From the NCBI GenBank assembly GCA_021734025.1, contig JAIPJS010000018.1, positions 1 through 64,000 of the forward strand: 64,000 nucleotides of DNA. The letters run 5' to 3'. This document shows positions 38,073 to 47,378 of the stretch, piece after piece (the stretch's first letter is position 1; the number at the start of each line of letters is the position of its first letter). Made by a program: the position numbers and the translations under genes. The notes beneath the pieces are model-generated. The model was not told where the DNA came from, ran no database searches, and saw only the letters and a program-made list of their open reading frames with translations. The stretch is from Candidatus Neomarinimicrobiota bacterium. GTDB lineage: Bacteria; Fidelibacterota; JAANXI01.

Positions 38073-38184
38073 ACTATTACCTCCCTTAATTAAATTGCAT
38101 TCTTCGTTTGAAATTTAAAGAAATCCCTACACCCAGCTTTTTGGCATATGTCAAATTGAATGAAACGCGGAAAGGTTATATTTT

Positions 38185-38273
38185 CTTTCGATCCCAATAT
38201 ATATGGCTTTCATATCGAAAGCAAGCTATAATATATCCCCCGCTTGATTGTCTTGTAAACTCAAGCGGGATAT
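38185..38273. promoter_or_regulatory. Two inverted repeats upstream of the TonB receptor gene
   Basis: The first is CTTTCGAT (38185-38192) with ATCGAAAG (38214-38221), 21 bases apart, like a two-site operator. The second is a stem ATATCCCCCGCTTGA/TCAAGCGGGATAT (38233-38273, 13-base loop, one bulged C) that could be a terminator for genes upstream or part of the receptor gene's leader. They lie 113-201 bases upstream of the receptor start. No protein-coding gene is seen in 38073-38351. Confidence 0.4.
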
Positions 38274-38351
38274 CCTTCTACCCCTCAAACGACATGAAAA
38301 TTTTAAATTCTGAACTTTCATTATCTTTCTTTCTGTCGATGTTGTTTTTAC

Positions 38352-38902
38352 TCAATCTTTAAAGCGGATTGTTATTCTGCCGGAATCCCGCTTTCCCGAA
38401 AAAACTAACTTAAACACATTTCTTTGGCTTTCTTTATTCCATTGTAATTTTGTCCTGTCCAGATATATTGATTCCGGCTGCTTATCACTCCGGAATCTAA
38501 ACTCAGGCTCTCCGATTCCACCCGGCTGGATGTGCAGCGTTATTTCATCTTCCGTCTCGGAACCCTCCCGGACCATCCAATTCGTGTAGTCGATCGTAAA
38601 GTTATGCATTTCCGGCTGCCAAAGTTTTACAAGTGCATCGGCATGAATTGCCCAACGATTTCCCCGGATTCCCTCCAATGCTGCTTCGCCGTATTCATCA
38701 GCAACCCTCCGTCAGGCGACAGGGACAACAGTTGTCCCCGGCCCAGCCATGTCCCGCCATTTGAGTCACGGCCCCACCGGTGCTCGACATTGGTTTTGCT
38801 GATGACGATGCCGACCCGTGGCTTCTCGAACGAGACGGTCTGTGCCGATCCGTCGCCGGCGAAAATGAGCGTAAGAATCAGAAAAAACCCGAATTTTTTC
38901 AT
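38352..38902 (-). pseudogene. Truncated, frameshifted paralogue of the deacetylase-like gene at 16866-19229
   Basis: The 5' part encodes a signal peptide (MKKFGFFLILTLIFAG) and FEKPRVGIVISKTNVEHRWG, matching the intact gene's NPRVGIVISNTSFQHRWG. Immediately after, the frame must shift to continue the match (AVTQMAGHGWAG versus VTQMSAHGWAA). Some 700 codons of the middle are missing. The 3' part (RWAIHADALVKLW to RITIRFKD) is a beta-rich tail; PESIYLDRTKL near its end parallels PESILVNGKKL near the intact protein's C-terminus. The two halves lie in different frames. It is a remnant and not functional. Confidence 0.7.
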
Positions 38903-39076
38903 AGATGATTTTACCTTTGTTCTTGCGGGATTTGCTACAGAGATACGCCGAACTCAGACAGCGAAAATAGAAGTGTTGGTTCTCCCCGTTGTATCAGCCG
39001 TCAAGCAGTAGATCTCTCGGGGGACAGTGCTTTTCCCTCGTTCCCCAATCCCCAGTGATGTTGCAAAGTTATGTTG

Positions 39077-40624
39077 TCAGTGCTTTATAATAATTGTTCC
39101 CCGTTCCCCCTGGATATTTCTGCCGGCAATCGTCACCGACAGGACCTGTTCTTCTTCAGAATATCGATAACCCCGGACGACCAGACGCGGATTCTGCGAC
39201 ATGATCTCTGCAGGCGATCTGTCGGTGTATATTTCCAACTCCTGCGTTCCGTACATCTGTAAATCTATGACGGACTGTTTTTTTCCCGGCTTCCAGGTGT
39301 ACACGTTATACGTTCCGGTCAGGTTTATCGACGGCCGGATTCGCTCTTTGCCCAGGGAGTAGCGCAGTTCGTAGCGATCCCGGTCCAGTTCGGGCAGATA
39401 GAGAAACCCGAATCCACCGGCCTCGTAGTAGGCGGCGATAGGTTGGCCGTCCAGCGTTACGGCGCTCACATGCTGTCCTGGCTCCAAAGCGACGGCTAAA
39501 ACCATGTTCCCCAGCAGATTGTTGGCGTAGACCTCTTTCGGCATCTCCCGGTTGTCGATCCGCACGGTGCCTTCGCTGGGCTCCTCCACCGTGGCATATC
39601 GCTTATACAGCCACTGCGAGGAAAACTGTTCTGTATTCTTCGCCAGGTAATACCGGTCGCTCTCCTGCACCTTTGTAAAGAAGTCGATCCAGCGTTGATT
39701 CAGATCGGGCTGCAGAAAATCATCGGAAGCAAGCCAGTTCGCCCAGTGGGATTCGATGACATCGGTGCGGAAGCTATCGACAGGCGCCGTGGGCAGGGAC
39801 GCCATCGCGTACCAGGGATTGCCGAAGTTTTGGCGGTCTACCACCAGTACGCCGTGGTCGATGCCGCCGCTGCCCGGCTCAGGCGGACTCAGCTCTTCAA
39901 TCTGCTGGAAGAGGGTGTTGGCATATTTCACGCCGTCCTCCCGCATGAGCGCTCCGGTGCTGTATTCACCGTCGGGGTTCCAGTAGTAGCCGTAGGCGCA
40001 CGGCACAAAGCTTTCCGGGAAGGAATGCCCGTATTCCGGCGAGAGGTTATACTGGGCCATAATCCTCTTAAACGCCTCGATGTGGTCCCGCATATCCTTT
40101 TCCGGCCAAGGTTTATTGTCTTCGAGGTTGTACCACTCTGCGCGGGTTCGGTTGCCGTCAATCCAATGCTCGTGCCCGACACCGTGCAGACCGAATTCCA
40201 GGAACGCCGCATTCTCTTTGACATATTCCATCATGGCAAGCTGGGAGGGATCGATGTTGGCGGTATTGTCGAAGTCTTCTCCGTGCTGCGTCGTGGTCGG
40301 GTAATCTTGTAACAGGTTGAGGCGGTCCATTTCCGCCAGAATAAAGAGGCCCTGAAACCGCACGCCGACCTCCCGACCCACTTCGACCATCGGGCGGTAA
40401 TCCCGCACATCGAAATTGCGCCGGACACCGACTCGCCACGGGCCACCGGTATCGCCCATAGAGCCGCCTTCGTTCCAACCCATGTCATCAATTGCCATGG
40501 CAAATCCGCTGGGATACTGGATTTGCGCATATATCGTACTTCCGAACGCCAAACTGACCAGCAGTGCAATAAACAGGATTCCCGTTTCGATACGCCACAC
40601 GTTGCGATGCTTCTTATCCATCAT
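39077..40624 (-). CDS. Exported polysaccharide-deacetylase-like protein
   Basis: 515 residues with a signal peptide or anchor (residues ~13-33). The domain starts YPSGFAMAIDDMGWNEGG, where paired Asp residues fit the first NodB motif, and LEFGLHGVGHEHW supplies the HxxxH-type second motif; SPEYGHSFPESFVPCAYGYYW is further conserved-looking. Residues ~340-515 are beta-rich and close with VLSVTIAGRNIQGERGT. It is distinct in order and length from the deacetylase-like protein at 16866-19229. It lies 48 bases from the lipoprotein GH-like gene upstream. Removal of acetyl groups from amino-sugar residues is the expected role, but metal ligands have only been read by eye. Confidence 0.65.
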   Translation of the reverse strand: MMDKKHRNVWRIETGILFIALLVSLAFGSTIYAQIQYPSGFAMAIDDMGWNEGGSMGDTGGPWRVGVRRNFDVRDYRPMVEVGREVGVRFQGLFILAEMDRLNLLQDYPTTTQHGEDFDNTANIDPSQLAMMEYVKENAAFLEFGLHGVGHEHWIDGNRTRAEWYNLEDNKPWPEKDMRDHIEAFKRIMAQYNLSPEYGHSFPESFVPCAYGYYWNPDGEYSTGALMREDGVKYANTLFQQIEELSPPEPGSGGIDHGVLVVDRQNFGNPWYAMASLPTAPVDSFRTDVIESHWANWLASDDFLQPDLNQRWIDFFTKVQESDRYYLAKNTEQFSSQWLYKRYATVEEPSEGTVRIDNREMPKEVYANNLLGNMVLAVALEPGQHVSAVTLDGQPIAAYYEAGGFGFLYLPELDRDRYELRYSLGKERIRPSINLTGTYNVYTWKPGKKQSVIDLQMYGTQELEIYTDRSPAEIMSQNPRLVVRGYRYSEEEQVLSVTIAGRNIQGERGTIIIKH

Positions 40625-40672
40625 TGTTTCCTCGTTCTCCGGGGGCGATGCGCCCCGATGCTATCAAATGTT

Positions 40673-42682
40673 TTATTCCAGCCAGACAATAGCCGCCTTC
40701 CGGAACGCGGGCAGCTTGCATACCAGCCGATCCGCCCGGTATTCCGTCTCCAGTTCTGTCGGGTCGCCGAGGTATTCCTGCATCATCACTTTTCCGGACT
40801 CGCTCCCGGCGGCGAACGAAATTTCCACTTCTTCAGCCGGAATTTGTTTAGCATTCTTTTTCGCAACAAGCCCTGAAAAATTCGTGAGAAACGCAGTGGG
40901 ATTCCCCTGCACTTCCGTAATTTGCGTCGCGACAAACGGACTCGCCTTCACCCGGACATCCGGCGTGTAGCCAAGTTGTGAGGTAATTTCCCGCAAGAAG
41001 GTCTGCTGTTTGCGGTAAAAGTCCGTTTCGCTGTATGCTCCGGTCTGTGCGGCTCTGTTAAATTCTGCTCTCGCTGAATTGAAATAGCTCGCACCGATCC
41101 GCTGCTTGTACCACACATACTGCTCACCCCTCACCGGTCTACCGGTTTCGCCGATTTGTTCTCCCAGCAGGTCGGAGAGCGGATTCTGTGCAACCCGGTT
41201 TCGGTTCGCGTCGTATTCCCCGGTCTCCCCGGTGATCACTAATGTCTTTCCGGATTGGATGTACTCCCCAAGCCAGGAAAGTTCCCCGGAGGATAACATC
41301 TTCGCATCCGGCAGGAGAAGTACTTCTCCCTCAAATTGATCCAGGGTCCGTGGTGTGAGTATCTGAAACGGCAGGTGCCCCTGGAGTATCAGATGCATGA
41401 TGCCGTTGAATTCCTGCGTGTAGCTTTCCGGGAAAAAATTCCGTGTCTGCGGAGAAAAATACACACCAACCGGGTTGAGCGGCTTTCTCGGCGCATACAA
41501 CTGTCGTCTGTTCTCCGCGATCCATTGATACGCCGCTGTCCGCGTTTCGAAATCGTTAGAGCCGGACATCACATGGCCACGGGCATCCCAGGTATTCAGT
41601 CCCGCCATCACGTGGGACGCAAACATATTGTGCATGGATTCGGAGATGCTCACCGGCTCGTTTTCATCCCAGCTGTAACTGAGCATCCAGGACGGTTTCT
41701 CCTCCGCGAATGCCCGGAAGGTGTACATGCCGGTCATGTACGTGAACCAGTCGAACGGTTCGCGTTCCGCTGCCGTGTACCCGCCGGCGCTGTATTCGTG
41801 GGCGATAGCATCCACCACTTCGTACATCTGGTAGACATCTGCGCCAACCCGCACAGCTTCCTCGCCGATGCCCGGATAAATTTCCGCAATCGTCTTCGCC
41901 TCGGGATTCACCGCCTTGACATTGCTGTCGATCTCCGCCATGAATTCGGTCAGAGTTTCGATGCGGAATTTTACCCATTCCCGGAAGTTCGCATCGCTGA
42001 AATCGCCGAGATTCAGGTCGGTTTTTGCGTCCAGGCCGGTGCGCTTCCTGAACTCTTCGACGGTATACTGGTCGAAACTCGCCCAGGTATCGGTCCAGCC
42101 ATCGAAGTGTGTCATCCAGTACGGGATATCCACATAGATACCATCGATGCCCGTTTGGGCGATCTGGCGAATCCGCTTCATATAGATTTTACGCCACTCC
42201 GGGGCATACGGACTGATCCAGACGTCCTCCTCGCCTTCGTCGATCCAGAAAGCATCGGTTTCATCAAAGATCGCCGGATTGCCGTTGATATCCCGTTGCA
42301 CCCAGTCAGGATGATCCCGGAAAAACGACCGACCAAAATCCTCTACATTTGGTGTGATACACTCCAGGCCTGCAACATACACGAAGGCATAATTATCATG
42401 GGCGTGCGCCTGTTCGGCCATTTTTTCAAGGGCGGTCAGCTTTTGAGTTGGATCGAGAAAACTGGGATAGCGTCCGGGGACGTCATTGTCCACCTCGATG
42501 CCGTACACGTGTGTTGTTTCCGCTTCTGCGATAATTTCATCGACATTGTCAATCGACAGGCCATTCCCGGTGGTATGGATGTAATGAGTCCAGTCCTGAG
42601 TTTGCGTCTGCCCCTGTTGTGACTGGCATCCGAAAAGAAAGATAATTATCGAAAGAATCGTGAAAATATGTTTCTGCGGCAT
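40673..42682 (-). CDS. Lipoprotein GH-like enzyme with trimerisation-like domain (copy B)
   Basis: 669 residues. The lipobox FLFGCQ (Cys about residue 19) marks a lipoprotein. It parallels copy A at 21391-23427 along its whole length: HPDWVQRDINGNPAIF, GIDGIYVDIPYWMTHFDGW, GADVYQMYEVVDAIAHEYSAGGY, GVYFSPQTRNFF, GEVLLLPDAKML and GKTLVITGETGEYD. The conserved VDIPYWMTHF segment probably lies in the active site, but the catalytic residues are not established. It sits beside a deacetylase-like gene, just as copy A lies near one, so the two hydrolase blocks share a module. Confidence 0.7.
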   Translation of the reverse strand: MPQKHIFTILSIIIFLFGCQSQQGQTQTQDWTHYIHTTGNGLSIDNVDEIIAEAETTHVYGIEVDNDVPGRYPSFLDPTQKLTALEKMAEQAHAHDNYAFVYVAGLECITPNVEDFGRSFFRDHPDWVQRDINGNPAIFDETDAFWIDEGEEDVWISPYAPEWRKIYMKRIRQIAQTGIDGIYVDIPYWMTHFDGWTDTWASFDQYTVEEFRKRTGLDAKTDLNLGDFSDANFREWVKFRIETLTEFMAEIDSNVKAVNPEAKTIAEIYPGIGEEAVRVGADVYQMYEVVDAIAHEYSAGGYTAAEREPFDWFTYMTGMYTFRAFAEEKPSWMLSYSWDENEPVSISESMHNMFASHVMAGLNTWDARGHVMSGSNDFETRTAAYQWIAENRRQLYAPRKPLNPVGVYFSPQTRNFFPESYTQEFNGIMHLILQGHLPFQILTPRTLDQFEGEVLLLPDAKMLSSGELSWLGEYIQSGKTLVITGETGEYDANRNRVAQNPLSDLLGEQIGETGRPVRGEQYVWYKQRIGASYFNSARAEFNRAAQTGAYSETDFYRKQQTFLREITSQLGYTPDVRVKASPFVATQITEVQGNPTAFLTNFSGLVAKKNAKQIPAEEVEISFAAGSESGKVMMQEYLGDPTELETEYRADRLVCKLPAFRKAAIVWLE

Positions 42683-42708
42683 AATAGTCCTTTGAAGTAT
42701 TAGGTGCG

Positions 42709-43100
42709 TCAGCGAATCAGAGTTAATTTTTGCGTTTCCCGCTGCTCTCCGACCTTCAACACGGCGAAATACATCCCGGATGGCACCGGTTTACTTCCCC
42801 TGTTAGCAGCATTCCAGTGATATACATACCGGCCCGGCTTAAGTCTTTCGCTGACGATCACGTCAACTACCCGGCCGCGAATATCCGTAATCTCCATCCG
42901 AACGGCACTGGTTCGGTTCAGCCGCAACCGAAACGCGGTCGACGGATTGAATGGGTTTGGATAATTGCTGTAAAACCGACAATCCGGGATGAAGCTACCG
43001 GAGGAACCGCCGGCAATTCCGGTCGGCAATCCCTGACACACCGTGGTAGGTTCGCAGCGATAGCGCAGATCAAAACGAGTCGAATGGTATTTGACACTGT
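42709..43100 (-). pseudogene. Orphan T9SS-type C-terminal domain (gene remnant)
   Basis: The frame ends at 42709 with a complete T9SS type-A/FlgD-like sorting domain (YSNYPNPFNPSTAFRLRL, VRMEITDIRGRVVDV, PSGMYFAVLKVGE). The only start codon in it is a GTG at 43041, and coding-like residues (VKYHSTRFDLRYRCEP) extend upstream of that GTG without another start, running into the 3' end of the GH36 gene. It therefore looks like the tail of a lost secreted protein rather than a complete gene. Confidence 0.6.
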
Positions 43101-43129
43101 CCCTCCCAAAGTGTTTACTATTCTGCTGG

Positions 43130-45205
43130 TTACTGCGGAGTGGCCTCCAGCAGGAGATAATCGGTGAATTGCGTGTTCAGTTTCTCAGTTGGGCCGGTCA
43201 CCACGCCAAAATCCGTACCGTTCACATAGTCCGTTACCTGATAGGTGACGCCGGATTTCAACCCGCGCAATTCCAGACTTCCGTCCCAGTGTTCAGCATA
43301 GAAGGCGTAATACATCTTGCCATTTTTTTCCACAGCATGGCCTTCCGGCGCGCCGAATCCGATATCGTAGAGTTCGCCGCGATATTCTCCGGTGGGCAGC
43401 ATCCGGGATTTGTAGATATCCATCCACTGGGCCCACTTTTGCTCCCGGCGTTCATTCAGGTAGAAGGTGGAATCCCTCTTGGAATTCGGCAGAACGGTAA
43501 ACTTAGTTCCGATGACGCCGCCCACACCAGCCGTTGAAGCGAAATCCTCGCCGGTGGTGCTCAGTTCCACGTGATCTCCATAGTACGGAGCTGACGGCCC
43601 CATCAGTGCTTTGAAGGTTTTTCCCTTCAGGCGAATCTGCCAGGAACTGGTTGGGTCGGATGCTACTGACTGATTCATATACGGCATCGTGAAAAAGTTA
43701 TATCCTGTGCCGCACGGACAAATTTCCACCACGGCGTTTGGATCGATTTCGAGAGCCGCCTCGTAAATTATTTTGAAAAATTCCGGAATGGCTTCTACGG
43801 ATTCTTCTGGTCGGGCGTGGTTATGCTTCGGATTGTAACACGGCGGCGCGCCGTTCAGATGCTGGCCGTCGATCTTTAATCCAGCGTAGCCCCACTCGCC
43901 AATAATTTTCTGCACAAGTTCTTTGGTGTACTGCTGAACGTCCTCATCAGCGGGACATAGATAATACGAATCCCACCATGAGATGTGCTGGAGCGAGCCG
44001 TCTTTATTTTCCAACAGGTATTCCGGGTGTTCTTCCATCACCCAACTGCCGGAATCCGCGGCGAGTGGTGCCCACCAGAGTTTGGCCTTCAAGTCATGAT
44101 CTTTGATTTTATCTACAAAGGCTTTCATGGATTTTTCGCCTTCGGGGAAATGCTTTTTATTCGGACGCCAGTCGCCTTCCGCGATCTGCCAGCCATCATC
44201 CAGCACTGCCCAGTCGTAGCCCATTTCCTGTACCTTGTCGAGCGAAGCAGTCACCTGGTCAATAGTAAAATCGCGACCATAGCCCCAGGCACACCAAATG
44301 GGCTCATAGGCGGTTTCCGGGGTTTCGGGGAACTTGATCCCGCGCTTGAGCATCATATCGCGATACGAACGCAGGCTGCTGAAATAGTCGCCGGGATGCA
44401 CCGAGGCAAACGTGGTAAAAGTATTCATTGTCTCGCCAGACGGCAAAGTAGTAGCATTATGCGAATAGGTCACGCCCAGCATAGCGTGCGAGGAATCCGG
44501 CATGGCCACGGGCAGGGAAACCAGTTTCGGCACGATCTCAAGATGGCCCACCGCCAAACCAACATCCTTACGCCAGACATCCACGACAGGCGTACCGTTG
44601 CCATAATCGGAAGCGTTCATCCCCATATAATTTTCCTGCTCGAACCCCGGTGTCAGCGAAAGTACCCAATCGGGACGCGACGCATACGACGCATCCTGAA
44701 AACTCCAGAACGGCGTATCTTCACGCCATTTGGCATCTATGGTATAATGGTTATTTGCCCAGCGCGTCATTTCTACGGGCGAACCACTCGTGTTCGTGTA
44801 TTGAACATCAAACACCGCCATATCGGGAAAACCATCGTAGACCGTCACGGTCACCGTCTTTTGCAGTGGGGCGTGGACTCCAGTAATTTTATACTGGTTT
44901 CCGGCTCCCATGTCGGCTTCCACTGTCATCGCTGTGACATCCTGAAAGGTGAACTCCGATATCTCTTTTCCTTTAAGAGTCACCGTTTCCGACGGTGAAT
45001 ATTCGCCTAGGATTTCGTCCTGCCCGTCATAGGTTGCGACAATGCGGGAATACAATTGCTTGTTAAATTCGACACGGAGATTCTGGCCCTCCACCACGGC
45101 TGCCGGGCCGGCACTTTGTTTGGATTGCTGCTGGGTTGATGCGCATCCGAAAAGGATTGTAAGGCTCAGAGCAATAACTCCGAATGTCCAATATTGTTTT
45201 CTCAT
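43130..45205 (-). CDS. GH36-family alpha-galactosidase / alpha-N-acetylgalactosaminidase-like lipoprotein
   Basis: 691 residues with a lipobox (ILFGCAST, Cys 21). An N-terminal beta-domain (about 40-290) precedes the barrel (about 300-560). The barrel has YDWAVLDDGWQIAEGDW, the nucleophile Asp446 in YAGLKIDGQHL and the acid/base motif SDPTSSWQIR (D517, R525), as in clan GH-D melibiases. The C-terminal beta domain has ELRGLKSGVTYQV. GH36 members hydrolyse alpha-galactosides, and some alpha-GalNAc. No other specificity marker was read. It lies just upstream of the remnant sorting domain and downstream of the third amidohydrolase. Confidence 0.85.
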   Translation of the reverse strand: MRKQYWTFGVIALSLTILFGCASTQQQSKQSAGPAAVVEGQNLRVEFNKQLYSRIVATYDGQDEILGEYSPSETVTLKGKEISEFTFQDVTAMTVEADMGAGNQYKITGVHAPLQKTVTVTVYDGFPDMAVFDVQYTNTSGSPVEMTRWANNHYTIDAKWREDTPFWSFQDASYASRPDWVLSLTPGFEQENYMGMNASDYGNGTPVVDVWRKDVGLAVGHLEIVPKLVSLPVAMPDSSHAMLGVTYSHNATTLPSGETMNTFTTFASVHPGDYFSSLRSYRDMMLKRGIKFPETPETAYEPIWCAWGYGRDFTIDQVTASLDKVQEMGYDWAVLDDGWQIAEGDWRPNKKHFPEGEKSMKAFVDKIKDHDLKAKLWWAPLAADSGSWVMEEHPEYLLENKDGSLQHISWWDSYYLCPADEDVQQYTKELVQKIIGEWGYAGLKIDGQHLNGAPPCYNPKHNHARPEESVEAIPEFFKIIYEAALEIDPNAVVEICPCGTGYNFFTMPYMNQSVASDPTSSWQIRLKGKTFKALMGPSAPYYGDHVELSTTGEDFASTAGVGGVIGTKFTVLPNSKRDSTFYLNERREQKWAQWMDIYKSRMLPTGEYRGELYDIGFGAPEGHAVEKNGKMYYAFYAEHWDGSLELRGLKSGVTYQVTDYVNGTDFGVVTGPTEKLNTQFTDYLLLEATPQ

Positions 45206-45249
45206 GACTCCCCCGTTTGTTCGCGAAGTTATATGGTACGAACTTTGGT

Positions 45250-46335
45250 TTAGTTTAGGATATTGCGCGCGTTTTTGCTGTAGACCTTTTTGAGCACCGC
45301 ATCCGGTAAATTGATTCCATATAGCGGCCAGTGATATCCGAACTGGTTCGTTTCGTAAAAATGTTCATCGGCGCTTTCGAGAATCCGGAATGTGACATGA
45401 TACATTGATTTATCATAGCCCATATCCGTGCCGTAAAGCAGCTTGTCCTGGTACTGTGTGTAAAAGTCCTTCGCCGCTCTCGGAATTGGTGCGGTCTCGG
45501 CATACCGGGCACTGATATCGGCGTAAAGATTCGGATATTTCTCCAGCAGTGCGCCCAACCGGAACAGATCATACGAAAGGTTCGCAAAGTGGCAGGCGAT
45601 AAATGTCGTTTTCGGATGGCGTTTTACCGTGTTTTCCAGGATATCGATCATACCGGAATGGCCAACGATGTCTTCCTGGTTATCCAAGCGCCATTCATAT
45701 GCGTTCATCAATCCATCATTTGTTGAATCCATGGGTTGATACATCCAGATGGGATCCGCCACATGAATATTGATAGGGAGGTTCAGTTCCGCGCATTTTT
45801 CAAACAGCGGATCCATTCTGGGATCGTCGGGATGCATGCCCCAGGCCTGCGTTTCCCCATAAAAGAGCCCTTTGCCTTTGTCACCGAGTTCCCCGACTCC
45901 GGTGGCGCCAACCTCAACGCAACGCTCCAGTTCTGCAACGGCTCCGGGGCCGAATCCCGGTTCATCGTAGCCGGAATAATCGAAGCCACACCAAACTTCG
46001 AAACGATCCGGATATTTCGAATACAGCGTGTATATCGAATCGAATGTCGCTCCCACAGCCTTGGTCAGCACGATGGTCTTTTCCACGCCGACTTCGTCCA
46101 TCGTTTGCACCCATCGGGCAATTTCTTCCTCCGACTGTGGGTACGGATGTGAATGCATATCGATAATCGGATACCGGGCCTCCGGTATGTTTGACTCCGG
46201 TACTTCGTAGATCGATTCCGGCCGGTAATTCTTGAGCAGGAGTTCTTCCGGCGAGGAGGTGTCCTGCGCCACGACTCCCGTGCTCAAAAGGCTCACGAGC
46301 AGCAACATGCCAAATAATCGAGGGAAGTATTTCAT
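45250..46335 (-). CDS. Secreted PF04909-type amidohydrolase (third copy)
   Basis: 361 residues with a signal peptide (residues ~1-23, ending VVAQD). The metal site is read from YPIIDMHSHPYPQ (H61, H63), NIHVADP, FIACHFANL and LYGTDMGYDKS. The tail FRILESADEHFYE... KNARNIL parallels that of the copy at 3550-4647 (FRFLETDDEYFDP... KNALKIL), so they share ancestry. It lies between a GH36 gene and the sugar-catabolism operon, 35 bases from the DMT transporter gene, and is probably part of the same transcript. Substrate unknown. Confidence 0.8.
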   Translation of the reverse strand: MKYFPRLFGMLLLVSLLSTGVVAQDTSSPEELLLKNYRPESIYEVPESNIPEARYPIIDMHSHPYPQSEEEIARWVQTMDEVGVEKTIVLTKAVGATFDSIYTLYSKYPDRFEVWCGFDYSGYDEPGFGPGAVAELERCVEVGATGVGELGDKGKGLFYGETQAWGMHPDDPRMDPLFEKCAELNLPINIHVADPIWMYQPMDSTNDGLMNAYEWRLDNQEDIVGHSGMIDILENTVKRHPKTTFIACHFANLSYDLFRLGALLEKYPNLYADISARYAETAPIPRAAKDFYTQYQDKLLYGTDMGYDKSMYHVTFRILESADEHFYETNQFGYHWPLYGINLPDAVLKKVYSKNARNILN

Positions 46336-46370
46336 TGCATCACATCCATTTTGTTGTAATAGAATTCCCC

Positions 46371-47288
46371 TTATGCCTCTTCCTGTTGGAGCTGTTCCAG
46401 CTCTTCACCCGGCTCGATATCCTCTTCCAGGCCAAGCAACAATGCAGCGACAACCGCCAGTACCATCCCTGCGATAATTACCGGATGCGGAATGACTGCG
46501 TAGATGATGAGCGAAATGATTACCGTCAGCACCGGCGCCAGGGCATTAGTCATTGGTGACACGATAATGGCCTTGCCGTAGCGGAAGGCATATACCAACG
46601 TTAATGCACCAATGGCATTCAGTATTTGGATCATCGCTGTCAGATACGGGCCCTTGAATCCCCAGTTAATAGGTTGAGACCAGTCTGTCATCAAGAGCGC
46701 AAACGGGATGAGCAAGATCCCGGTCACCATCATATAGAAGAAAATACTTTCCGCCTTCATCGTCTCATTGGCAAACCGCATCACGAATGCCTGAAAACCC
46801 CAGGCGAGAAAAACCAGCAGAGATAAAATAATCCACAGGGTTCCTTCGGCGACGCTATTCGGATCCTGATACGAGAGCAACGGAATAGCAATTAAGGCGA
46901 GAACGATACCGATCCATCCGCGGGCGCTGGTGCCTTCCTTCAGGAACATTGTAGCGAGAATGATTGTGACAACCGGCGAAAGAGAAATGAACGGGAATAC
47001 CAGATATGCCGGTCCAGAGCGCAATGCCTGAAACAGGATGAGCTGCCCACCTGCCCCGGTGAAACCAATTATCGAACCTAGTATGATCGACCGCTTATCA
47101 AATTCTAGTTTCCAGTCGATAATTTTAAGCGCCACGAGTGCCGGCGGAATCATAGTCAGCGCCCATACGGAATATCCCAGCGTTGCCGGGAATCCAGCCT
47201 TCTCCGGGATCTCGATGAGAGCGCCCCAGACGCCCCAGAAACTTGTGGTGATTATTGCAAAAATTAACCAGAGTTTAGAACCCTTCAC
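46371..47288 (-). CDS. EamA/DMT-family inner-membrane transporter
   Basis: 305 residues. The start is a GTG at 47288 with AGGAGG upstream. There are about ten hydrophobic segments in two EamA-like halves (FAIITTSFWGVWGALIEIPE, IALVLIAIPLLSYQ and so on), and a glutamate-rich soluble C-terminus (EEDIEPGEELEQLQQEEA). The family includes exporters as well as RhaT/GRP-like sugar importers. As the only inner-membrane transporter gene next to an amino-sugar operon, it is the best candidate for uptake of the released sugar, but direction and substrate are inferred. Confidence 0.75.
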   Translation of the reverse strand: MKGSKLWLIFAIITTSFWGVWGALIEIPEKAGFPATLGYSVWALTMIPPALVALKIIDWKLEFDKRSIILGSIIGFTGAGGQLILFQALRSGPAYLVFPFISLSPVVTIILATMFLKEGTSARGWIGIVLALIAIPLLSYQDPNSVAEGTLWIILSLLVFLAWGFQAFVMRFANETMKAESIFFYMMVTGILLIPFALLMTDWSQPINWGFKGPYLTAMIQILNAIGALTLVYAFRYGKAIIVSPMTNALAPVLTVIISLIIYAVIPHPVIIAGMVLAVVAALLLGLEEDIEPGEELEQLQQEEA

Positions 47289-47378
47289 TATTGTCCTCCT
47301 TTGTCATCGCTCATGAAACTTCCCCTTTTCAGGGCTCCCAGACCACCTGGAGCAAAAAAATTTTGTCGCAGTGCGTTT

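Noticed and set aside
41336-42622. Plus-strand open frame of 428 codons
   Set aside because: It lies wholly antisense to the intact lipoprotein gene at 40673-42682, has no family motifs and reflects that gene's codon composition.
43985-44998. Plus-strand open frame of 337 codons
   Set aside because: Antisense to the GH36 gene whose catalytic motifs are intact; no recognisable protein features.
47334-47355. Imperfect hairpin between gatZ and the DMT transporter gene
   Set aside because: The arms are short with a bulge and there is no T-run on the minus strand, so it is not a convincing terminator.
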